Assembly: GCA_015485245.1 (NCBI GenBank)
Contig: WFTY01000194.1
Coordinates: 1 to 8,141 of the forward strand
Origin: Anaerolineales bacterium
GTDB lineage: Bacteria; Chloroflexota; Anaerolineae; Anaerolineales; UBA11858
Direction: 5' to 3'
DNA length: 8,141 nucleotides
Shown: positions 1 to 5,051 of the stretch, piece after piece
Layout: every line of letters begins with the position of its first letter
How positions within the stretch are numbered: position 1 is the stretch's first letter
Notes under the pieces: generated by a model
Seen by the model: the letters and a program-made list of their open reading frames with translations, nothing else
Database searches by the model: none
Told to the model about the DNA's origin: nothing
Made by a program: the position numbers and the translations under genes

Positions 1-286
1 CTTTATACATCCCCAGGAAGTCAGTGTCCGTCTCGACCAGTTGGGTGATATCTACCTGCCCTGCCCCTGGAGCAGACGTGGCTCCGGTGGGATTCTCCAC
101 CGCGGGGGCCGAGGTGGGCGCGGCCTCCGTTGGGGCGGGTGCCTGCTCCCGTAAGACTTCGGAAGTCTGCGAGACTTCGGAAGTCTCGCCTAGGCGCGCT
201 GGCTTCGACGGCGGGGTGGGCGTCGCCAGGCTGCACGCCGAGGCGGCAATAACGAATGCCAAAAGTGAAAAAAGTGTGCGTTTCAT
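1..286 (-). CDS. Lipoprotein, N-terminal part (cut by window edge)
   Basis: Frame read leftwards from ATG at 286-284 and still open at base 1, so only the first 95 codons are visible. A strong ribosome binding site, AAGGAGG (300-294), lies 7 bases before the ATG and fixes the start. The protein opens with a basic end (MKR), a hydrophobic stretch and a lipobox-like ASAC, so Cys18 should be lipidated and the protein anchored outside the cytoplasmic membrane. The -3 residue is Ala rather than the usual Leu, so the lipobox is acceptable but not ideal. Residues 19-75 are a Pro/Thr/Ala/Glu-rich linker containing the repeat TSEVSQ-TSEV (residues 35-44), which is encoded by a tandem DNA palindrome. 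A folded domain seems to begin near residue 78 (VDITQLVE...) and is lost at the edge, so its function cannot be given. It lies 69 bases downstream of the GH39-like gene on the same strand and may be co-transcribed with it; a substrate-binding or wall-associated role would then be plausible, but this is inference. Confidence 0.8.
   Translation of the reverse strand, partial: MKRTLFSLLAFVIAASACSLATPTPPSKPARLGETSEVSQTSEVLREQAPAPTEAAPTSAPAVENPTGATSAPGAGQVDITQLVETDTDFLGMYK
154..186. repeat. Tandem palindrome AGACTTCGGAAGTCT, two copies
   Basis: Two identical 15-base copies of AGACTTCGGAAGTCT stand at 154-168 and 172-186, separated by GCG (18-base period). Each copy is an inverted repeat of 7-base arms around one central base. 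The period is a multiple of three, so on the minus strand it simply adds TSEV-type codons to the lipoprotein linker without breaking the frame. It could be a dispersed short palindromic repeat that has entered a tolerant linker, or a local duplication. No other copy is present in this window. Confidence 0.8.
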
Positions 287-313
287 GGTGGTGCCTCCTT
301 ATATGTGACCACG

Positions 314-357
314 GACCGCGGACTACAGATTTGAGGCCGGCTTAGTCCTTCGCGGTC
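314..357 (-). promoter_or_regulatory. Intercistronic stem-loop between GH39-like and lipoprotein genes
   Basis: Read on the minus strand, GACCGC, GAA, GGACTA, a 17-base loop, TAGTCC and GCGGTC form a 12-bp stem interrupted by one 3-base bulge. The 5' arm begins inside the GH39-like stop codon. The sequence after the stem is not U-rich, so a classical intrinsic terminator is unlikely. A position between two same-strand genes fits an mRNA-stabilising or processing hairpin that lets the two cistrons be expressed at different levels. The structure is seen; the role is inferred. Confidence 0.5.
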
Positions 358-1753
358 ACTGCTCTGTCTCCGAACCGATGACCAGCAACTGCACCGTATA
401 GGCCCCGATCTCGGCGGCGGGCGACGCCAGGGTCAAGGACTGCACACCCTCAGCATCGTCGTTGACTTGATACAGCGTCAGGGGCGCGCTTTGGAGGACG
501 TTCTCTCCGACGACTGCCTCCCACGAGGTAGGGGAATCCATAGGGTTGACGATCAGTACCGCGATCTCTCCGTCCCCGTTTTGCCCGGCCAGCACCCATA
601 GGGGATCACTCTGCCCGGCATCCGGGTTCACTGCCAGCCGGTCGGGATGAGCGGCCATCTGCGCCCACAGCGAAAATGCCCAGGCCATCGGCTTGGCCTC
701 GCCCGCGGGGGTGAACATCCCCATATTGCCGTGGCTGGCGTGTTCGTTGCCGCGGTAGAAGGTGGAAACATCCACACCGCCATCCTGAAGGGCGATCCAG
801 GCCGCGGACATCAGCGCCGCGCCGCGGGCGGTGTTCCGCACCACGTCGGTTGCGTCTTCGCCTTGCATGGCAGTGTTCCACTCGGTGATATGACTCTCGG
901 CATTGGTATAACCGTGGGAATCCAGTTGGGCGCGGTAGAACTCGGCCAGTTGGAGATACTCGGTTGCGTCGCTGCTGTACACATGCCAGGAGAGGAAATC
1001 CAGCGGGGTGTCGTGCTTCTGCAAATAGTCGAGGAAGCGTGAGGTATACTGCTCCAACTGCGAATTCAGCGTCCCCCCCTGGGAGGCCAGCGCCGGGCCG
1101 CCGACCAATAGATACGGGAATTCGGCCTTTATGGCCGCGGCGGTCTTCGCAAACAGATCATAGAACTCGCGCGGCGTCCCGTCCCAGAAGACATCGTAAT
1201 TGGGTTCGTTCCAGATCTCCACATACCGCAGCGGGACGCCCGCCTGGCGGCTGAGTTCATCGTAGTGGCGCACCACCTCCACGGCGGCCTGCACCCAGTT
1301 ATCGGGGTTGGTGGGGGCGCGCCGGTCGAGTTCTGGCTGGCCAGGCGCGGCATGCATCGAATCCCCCAGCCGCAGATAGGGTTCAAAGCCGCCCTCAAGA
1401 ATGGCGGCAAAGACTTCATCACTGGCACGGAAATCGTAGGAGGCCGGGTCGTGCGGGTCGGCGTTCTGGTCGGGGTACATAACCGCCATATCCAGCGGGC
1501 CGCCCATATCGTGAGTGCGGATCATGGTCACGCCGACGCTGTGATACTGCCCGGTCAGCACAACGCCATCCCCCCGCTCGGCAGGCAACGGTCCGCCGCC
1601 CACGCCCAGCAATGGCGCCATCGTTCCCCCTGTGGGCACGCTATCAATGACCAGCAGGATTTGCGGGTTTTCAGGCGAGGTTGGCTCTGCCGGGCCAAAC
1701 GCCAGCGAAGCCCCCACAAACAAGATCAACAACAGCAACGCTTTGCGAGACAT
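356..1753 (-). CDS. Secreted GH39-like glycoside hydrolase (clan GH-A)
   Basis: A 465-residue protein from ATG at 1753-1751. GGAGG (1765-1761) lies 7 bases before this ATG and only 4 before the in-frame TTG at 1756, so the ATG is preferred. It starts with a signal peptide (SRK, then LLLLILFVGASLA), with likely cleavage near residue 18 and no lipobox, so it should be exported free. The catalytic barrel spans roughly 25-365. IWNEPN places the acid/base Glu at 183 and HITEWN the nucleophile at Glu291, a spacing of 108 close to that of GH39 beta-xylosidases. Other clan GH-A landmarks are the early IRTHD (about 78-82) and SWHVY (255-259). The last 95 residues look like a small beta-rich accessory domain. 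Family knowledge suggests a retaining mechanism on a plant or microbial glycan; xylosidase activity is possible, but the substrate cannot be read from sequence, and a related clan GH-A family is an alternative. The lipoprotein gene follows on the same strand. Confidence 0.85.
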   Translation of the reverse strand: MSRKALLLLILFVGASLAFGPAEPTSPENPQILLVIDSVPTGGTMAPLLGVGGGPLPAERGDGVVLTGQYHSVGVTMIRTHDMGGPLDMAVMYPDQNADPHDPASYDFRASDEVFAAILEGGFEPYLRLGDSMHAAPGQPELDRRAPTNPDNWVQAAVEVVRHYDELSRQAGVPLRYVEIWNEPNYDVFWDGTPREFYDLFAKTAAAIKAEFPYLLVGGPALASQGGTLNSQLEQYTSRFLDYLQKHDTPLDFLSWHVYSSDATEYLQLAEFYRAQLDSHGYTNAESHITEWNTAMQGEDATDVVRNTARGAALMSAAWIALQDGGVDVSTFYRGNEHASHGNMGMFTPAGEAKPMAWAFSLWAQMAAHPDRLAVNPDAGQSDPLWVLAGQNGDGEIAVLIVNPMDSPTSWEAVVGENVLQSAPLTLYQVNDDAEGVQSLTLASPAAEIGAYTVQLLVIGSETEQ

Positions 1754-1787
1754 CAAATCACCTCCACCGGGTTGTGCATATCCACCT

Positions 1788-1798
1788 AGAGCAGCTCT
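1788..1798. promoter_or_regulatory. Small palindrome AGAGC-A-GCTCT upstream of the GH39-like gene
   Basis: Five-base arms around one central base, about 35-45 bases upstream of the GH39-like start and directly next to one arm of the longer inverted repeat. It lies where a repressor operator would be placed in the leader of that gene. It is short, so confidence is low. Confidence 0.2.
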
Positions 1799-1839
1799 CT
1801 ATCCGTCCGCCTGCCATGTACAATCATTTTCCACAAAAA

Positions 1840-1876
1840 CTGTTCAGATTCTGTTTAGAAAATATTTGGTTATGAT
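1840..1876 (+). promoter_or_regulatory. Pho-box-like direct repeat with -10 box (putative activated promoter)
   Basis: CTGTTCAGATT (1840-1850) and CTGTTTAGAAA (1851-1861) are two 11-base units sharing CTGTT-AGA. TATGAT (1871-1876) begins 9 bases after the second unit. Two 11-base repeats starting CTGT and placed about 10 bases before a -10 box is the layout of PhoB-dependent promoters in Escherichia coli, where the box replaces the -35. The match to the classical CTGTCAT core is only partial. Transcription from here would give a leader of about 160 bases before the M48 gene. Confidence 0.35.
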
Positions 1877-1949
1877 TTACGTTGTTGCAGGTGGATATCG
1901 CGGCACCGTGAGGCAGCACTTAACTTGCAGCGACGATCAGAATCACATC

Positions 1950-1968
1950 CAGGCACCGATGGTGCCTG
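1950..1968. promoter_or_regulatory. 8-bp hairpin CAGGCACC-GAT-GGTGCCTG
   Basis: Perfect 8-bp stem with a 3-base loop, about 80 bases before the M48 start. No T-run follows on the plus strand (TTCCTCGC), so it is not a typical terminator. It may be an operator or a leader-RNA hairpin if transcription starts upstream near 1883. A further GGCACCG occurs at 1902-1908. Confidence 0.45.
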
Positions 1969-2034
1969 TTCCTCGCATATCCCCAAGCAGCCAGGGCTTG
2001 ACTTCCCTCAACAACGCACTCCACTCTTTTATCG

Positions 2035-2040
2035 TATAAT
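2035..2040 (+). promoter_or_regulatory. -10 box TATAAT of a leaderless M48 transcript
   Basis: Perfect TATAAT ending 6 bases before the ATG at 2047, which puts the expected transcription start on or next to the A of ATG. No purine-rich ribosome binding site precedes the ATG. No convincing -35 is found 16-18 bases upstream; TTGACT at 1998-2003 is 31 bases away, too far for a standard promoter. Confidence 0.65.
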
Positions 2041-2046
2041 GCCCGT

Positions 2047-3192
2047 ATGAACACAACAACCGTCTCCCTCGACCCTGAAAAACAAACCCAGGCCAAACGC
2101 TACGCCTTGCTCCGCCGTTATCTATGGCTGATCGAAACGCTCTTCAGCCTGCTCTACGCCGCTATCTGGTTGACTTCCGGCTGGGCAAGGCAGCTACGCG
2201 CCGCACTGCAAGCCCGCACGACCAACGAGTTGATCCTGGTGGCCGCTTTCCTGGTCGTGTACGGGGGCATCTATGCCCTGCTCACCCTCCCGCTGAACTA
2301 TTACGGCGGCTTTGTGCTCCCCCATCGCTTCGACCAGTCCACCCAAAACCTGAAGGAATGGCTGGTTGACCAGTTCAAGGGATTGCTGATCGCCGCGCCG
2401 CTCGGTCTTTTGATGATGGAGCTGGTCTACCTGGCGCTGCGTCTCACCGGCGACGCTTGGTGGCTGTGGACCACTGGGGGGATGCTGCTCTTCGGAGTAA
2501 TCCTGGGCAACCTGGCCCCGGTGTTGATTATGCCCTTGTTCAACAAGTTCATCCCCCTGGAAGAAGAGCACGCCGACCTGGCGGCGCGTCTGATCGCCTT
2601 GGCAGAACAGGCGGGCACTCACGTACGGGGGGTCTACAAATTCGATATGTCGCGCCGCACCAAAGCCGCCAACGCCGCACTGACCGGCATCGGCAACACG
2701 CGCCGCATCATCCTGGGCGACACCCTGATCGACGAATTCACCCCTGACGAGATCGAAGCCGTTCTGGCGCACGAACTCGGACATCACGTCAACCACGATA
2801 TGCCCATCCTGATGCTCTCCGGCACGCTGATCACCGCCGCGGGGCTGTACCTGGCCTCGCTGGTGATGAAATCGGCTGTGGCGTCTTTCGGCTTTTACAG
2901 CGTCGCCGACGTGGCCGCTTTCCCCGCCTTGATGCTGGTGATGCAGCTTTACAGCCTGGTCAGCCAGCCTCTCTCCAACGCCATCTCCCGCTGGCGCGAG
3001 CGACTGGCCGATGAGTACGCCCTGCGCGCCACCCAAAACGGTGAAGCTTTCGCCACCGCCTTCATCCGCCTGGCAATCCAGAACCTGGGCGAGGTTGATC
3101 CGCCGCGCTGGGTGGTATGGATGTTTTACAGTCACCCCCCGCTGAACGAGCGCATCCAAAAAGCACGTCACTGGCAGCCTGCCTCTTCCTGA
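2047..3192 (+). CDS. M48 family membrane metalloprotease (CAAX prenyl protease / Ste24-like)
   Basis: A 381-residue integral membrane zinc protease. HELGHH at 242-247 gives zinc ligands His242 and His246 with catalytic Glu243. The third ligand is probably Glu318 in SRWRERLAD (314-322), with the conserved Asp322 four residues later. The block around 85-110 (YYGGFVLPHRFDQST...) matches the Ste24-type loop between early membrane helices. Hydrophobic segments lie near 24-44, 61-83, 112-132, 143-165, 255-276 and 286-309. Eukaryotic Ste24 is about 450-475 residues, so this is a compact version. Eukaryotic homologues trim prenylated proteins; bacterial ones are usually thought to act in membrane protein quality control, so prenyl processing should not be assumed. 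The gene stands alone: it is divergent from the GH39-like gene, is apparently leaderless, and the next gene has its own TATAAT. HtpX is a related alternative, but the loop and length favour the Ste24-like subgroup. Confidence 0.92.
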   Translation: MNTTTVSLDPEKQTQAKRYALLRRYLWLIETLFSLLYAAIWLTSGWARQLRAALQARTTNELILVAAFLVVYGGIYALLTLPLNYYGGFVLPHRFDQSTQNLKEWLVDQFKGLLIAAPLGLLMMELVYLALRLTGDAWWLWTTGGMLLFGVILGNLAPVLIMPLFNKFIPLEEEHADLAARLIALAEQAGTHVRGVYKFDMSRRTKAANAALTGIGNTRRIILGDTLIDEFTPDEIEAVLAHELGHHVNHDMPILMLSGTLITAAGLYLASLVMKSAVASFGFYSVADVAAFPALMLVMQLYSLVSQPLSNAISRWRERLADEYALRATQNGEAFATAFIRLAIQNLGEVDPPRWVVWMFYSHPPLNERIQKARHWQPASS

Positions 3193-3236
3193 TCTGGCAT
3201 CCATCCTGCAACTGCCGGGATACGCACGATTTACGC

Positions 3237-3242
3237 TATAAT
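3237..3242 (+). promoter_or_regulatory. -10 box TATAAT for the secreted two-repeat protein
   Basis: Perfect TATAAT 52 bases before the ATG, with the predicted start near 3249 and a leader of about 45 bases. The -35 is weak: CTGCCG at 3212-3217, with a 19-base spacer, is the best candidate. Confidence 0.55.
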
Positions 3243-3260
3243 ACCTGCAGTGACTAATCG

Positions 3261-3286
3261 CCTTTCCCTCCACCTTCTGTGAAAGG
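3261..3286 (+). promoter_or_regulatory. Leader hairpin CCTTTC / GAAAGG overlapping the ribosome binding site
   Basis: CCTTTC (3261-3266) can pair with GAAAGG (3281-3286) across a 14-base loop. The 3' arm contains most of the AAAGGAG ribosome binding site (3282-3288), which is 6 bases before the ATG at 3295. If it forms, it would hide the site and lower translation. The stem is only 6 bp and could be chance. Confidence 0.3.
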
Positions 3287-3294
3287 AGAAGCAC

Positions 3295-3921
3295 ATGAAG
3301 AAGAGAATGCACCCGCGTCACCTTATCCTCGGCCTGTTGATGCTCGCGCTGCTACTCGCACTGGCGCTCCCCGCGCCGGCGCAAGCCCAGGGAGAAGACT
3401 TCACCTGGATGCTGCTGACCGTCACCAACGAAAGCCAGTTCGACTATACGCTCTATCTGTATGGGGGCACCAATTACACCCTCGTTGTCCCGCCGAAGAC
3501 CACCACCCAGTTTTTTGTGGACAAAGGATGGTACGCCTACTCGCAGGTGGCCTGCAACCTGACCACCAACGGCACCTTCGATTTCACCAGCACCCACTAC
3601 ACCATCAACGTGCCCATCTGCGGAGCGCCCCCTTCCAAGAGCTGGAACGCATCCTTGTATTACGACACGGCGACCGACATCCGCCCCATCCGCATTAAAA
3701 TCCGCAACAAGACGCGCCTGCCCATCGAACTTTACGTCCGCACGCTGACCGAGCATCACTTCATGACCTTTGATCCGCTGGAGACGCAAGAACTGTTGCT
3801 CGACAACCAGGACGAGACATACGCTTACAGCTATGTTGCCTGCGGCGAGTTGCGCAGCGGCTACCTTCTGCCCCGCCGCGGCATCCCGTTCGACCTGGAA
3901 TGCAGCGGAAGCAATAAGTAG
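3295..3921 (+). CDS. Secreted protein of unknown function with two similar domains
   Basis: A 208-residue protein whose start is fixed by AAAGGAG 6 bases before ATG. A basic N-terminus (KKRMHPRH), a long Leu/Ala core and APAQAQ give a clear signal peptide, probably cut after Ala31, and no lipobox. I do not recognise the family. The mature part is an internal duplication: residues 39-109 and 132-203 share the order beta-type opening with TNES or RNKT, LY segment, VVPPKTTTQF or TFDPLETQEL, then AYSQVAC or AYSYVAC, ending in VPIC or FDLEC. Each half thus has one Cys after the AYS motif and one at its end (Cys87/Cys109 and Cys183/Cys203), suggesting one disulfide per domain outside the cell. There is no catalytic motif; a small beta-sandwich binding or structural domain is the likeliest reading. 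It has its own promoter and sits between the M48 gene and the tRNA gene, so the context says little. Confidence 0.85.
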   Translation: MKKRMHPRHLILGLLMLALLLALALPAPAQAQGEDFTWMLLTVTNESQFDYTLYLYGGTNYTLVVPPKTTTQFFVDKGWYAYSQVACNLTTNGTFDFTSTHYTINVPICGAPPSKSWNASLYYDTATDIRPIRIKIRNKTRLPIELYVRTLTEHHFMTFDPLETQELLLDNQDETYAYSYVACGELRSGYLLPRRGIPFDLECSGSNK

Positions 3922-3969
3922 CCACAGGAGCGCAACCTGCCGTGCTCCCGCCGCGCAGGAGTAATTTCC

Positions 3970-3998
3970 TTGTCAAAGGCAGGCGCATCTGCTATAAT
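3970..3998 (+). promoter_or_regulatory. Strong sigma-70-type promoter of the tRNA-Val gene
   Basis: TTGTCA (3970-3975), a 17-base spacer and a perfect TATAAT (3993-3998): the best canonical promoter in the window. The predicted start near 4005 leaves only about 6 bases of leader before the mature tRNA. The discriminator after the -10 is GC-rich, as in stable-RNA promoters under stringent control in E. coli. An 8-base inverted repeat (GGCAGGCG at 3978-3985, CGCCTGCC at 4001-4008) brackets the -10 box. Confidence 0.8.
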
Positions 3999-4010
3999 CC
4001 CGCCTGCCCC

Positions 4011-4084
<74 letters not shown>

Positions 4085-4098
4085 CTCTACTTACCCTT

Positions 4099-4143
4099 CA
4101 CAAACACCCGGCAAGATAGCGCGTCAGGGTGTTTTGTGTTTTA
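4099..4143 (+). terminator. Intrinsic terminator after tRNA-Val
   Basis: CAC plus AAACACCC (4099-4109) pair with GGGTGTTT, one bulged T, and GTG (4127-4138) around a 17-base loop, followed by TTTTA. That gives 8 bp plus 3 bp with a short T-tract. Its position 15 bases after the tRNA and before sppA fits the end of the tRNA transcript. The T-tract is modest, so some read-through into sppA is possible. Confidence 0.7.
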
Positions 4144-4169
4144 ATGACTCTGTTCTGAGGTAACCCACT

Positions 4170-5051
4170 ATGACATCTCCTCCCCCCGCCCCAACCCAAC
4201 CCAGCAAAAAACGCTGGTTGCTCGTCGCCTTACTCATCCTCGCCGCGCTGGTCATCGGCTTGCAGATCAGTGTCTGGTTGGTGCCGCAGCCTGCCGTCGG
4301 CATCATCCGCTTGCAAGGCGATATCTGGGCCGCCAGCGCCGAGTATCTCAAATTACAAATCGAGGAGGTTCGCAACACCCCAGGGGTCAAAGCCGTGGTG
4401 CTGGAAATTGATTCTCCCGGTGGCGAAGTGACCCCTACGCAAGATATTTACCTGGAAATCCAGAAACTGCGCGCCGAGATACCGGTGGTCGTCTCCATCA
4501 ACAGCATGGCTGCCAGCGGGGGATATTACCTGGCTGTGAGCGGGGAGGCCATCTTCGCCAAACCCTCCTCCACCATTGGGAACGTGGGCGTCTGGGGGTT
4601 CATCCCTGACGACATCGGCGTCAACGAGACGGTGCTCGCCAGCGGCCCGTTCAAACTCACAGCGAGTAACCAGGCCGAATTCTTGCGCGAAATCGAGGGC
4701 ATCAAACAAGAGTTTCTGTCAACCGTGGCGGCCAGCCGCGGCGACCGGCTCAACATCTCTACAACAGAGCTGAGCCAGGGTTTGGCCTACCCCGGACGCG
4801 AAGCGCTGCGCCTGGGGCTGATTGACCACCTGGGCAGCCGCTCCGATGCCATCGAGGCGGCGGCAGAAATGGCCGGCATCGTCAATTACGCCATCGTGGA
4901 TATCGAGGCTCGCGTATACCAGCAACTTCTGGAAACCTATTCCACCACAGATTGGATCGGCGCCGCCGATCCGGCGACAGGGCAACGCCCGCAGCTGCCT
5001 CCGGGCATCTACCTGCTCTACGATGAAAACCTGATCGGAGGGACGCCGTGA
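4170..5051 (+). CDS. sppA: Signal peptide peptidase SppA, S49 family membrane serine protease
   Basis: A 293-residue single-domain SppA. GAGGT (4157-4161) lies 8 bases before the ATG. After a Pro-rich, basic N-terminus (KKR at 13-15), one membrane helix (about 16-37) anchors the enzyme, leaving the protease domain outside the cytoplasmic membrane. IDSPGGEV (80-87) is the usual S49 strand-loop. MAASGGYY (113-120) carries the nucleophile Ser116, and SGPFK (158-162) carries the general base Lys162, corresponding by alignment from memory to Ser147 and Lys199 of Bacillus subtilis SppA. YPGREALRLGLID (207-219) is also typical of the family. The length is close to the short Gram-positive and archaeal type, not the double-length E. 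coli form, and no NfeD domain is fused. The known role is degrading cleaved signal peptides and other membrane peptides. Its stop overlaps the start of the next gene, so the two are probably translated together. Confidence 0.95.
   Translation: MTSPPPAPTQPSKKRWLLVALLILAALVIGLQISVWLVPQPAVGIIRLQGDIWAASAEYLKLQIEEVRNTPGVKAVVLEIDSPGGEVTPTQDIYLEIQKLRAEIPVVVSINSMAASGGYYLAVSGEAIFAKPSSTIGNVGVWGFIPDDIGVNETVLASGPFKLTASNQAEFLREIEGIKQEFLSTVAASRGDRLNISTTELSQGLAYPGREALRLGLIDHLGSRSDAIEAAAEMAGIVNYAIVDIEARVYQQLLETYSTTDWIGAADPATGQRPQLPPGIYLLYDENLIGGTP
5037..5051 (+). promoter_or_regulatory. Ribosome binding site and GTGA stop/start overlap
   Basis: GGAGG (5037-5041), 6 bases before GTG at 5048, lies inside the last codons of sppA. 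The GTG start shares bases with the sppA TGA stop (5049-5051), a classical sign of translational coupling. This decides the start of the downstream gene. Confidence 0.85.

Larger units (their letters stand above)
1778..1898. repeat. Separated 10-base inverted repeat ATATCCACCT / AGGTGGATAT
   Basis: Perfect 10-base arms at 1778-1787 and 1889-1898, 101 bases apart, bracket the AT-rich core of the intergenic region. They could be two binding sites for one regulator in opposite orientation. With this separation and arm length chance cannot be dismissed. Confidence 0.35.
1766..2046. other. Divergent intergenic region rich in small repeats
   Basis: About 280 bases separate the start of the leftward GH39-like gene from that of the rightward M48 gene. 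No small coding frame here has a convincing ribosome binding site. It holds a separated 10-base inverted repeat (1778-1787 and 1889-1898), an 11-base palindrome (1788-1798), a Pho-box-like direct repeat with a TATGAT box (1840-1876), an 8-bp hairpin (1950-1968) and the M48 -10 box (2035-2040). Bases 1801-1880 are clearly more AT-rich than the neighbouring genes, as expected for regulatory DNA. I could not identify a convincing promoter for the GH39-like gene on the minus strand. Confidence 0.6.

Noticed and set aside
24..308. Open frame on the plus strand across the left end
   Set aside because: It is antisense to the lipoprotein gene, which has a strong ribosome binding site, signal peptide and lipobox; the plus-strand product is low-complexity and has no such signals.
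1998..2003. TTGACT as -35 of the M48 promoter
   Set aside because: The spacer to TATAAT is 31 bases, far from the 16-18 needed.
1632..2039. Plus-strand frame running from inside the GH39-like gene to the M48 promoter
   Set aside because: No ribosome binding site, composition of an antisense shadow followed by intergenic DNA, and it would run through the regulatory repeats.
2194..3321. 375-codon open frame on the minus strand over the M48 gene
   Set aside because: It lies opposite a gene with an intact HExxH protease; its product is rich in Gln, Gly and His without domain features, typical of antisense frames in GC-rich DNA.
3922..3960. Possible terminator after the two-repeat protein (GGAGC ... 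GCTCC)
   Set aside because: The stem is only about 5 bp with a long loop and has no T-run after it.
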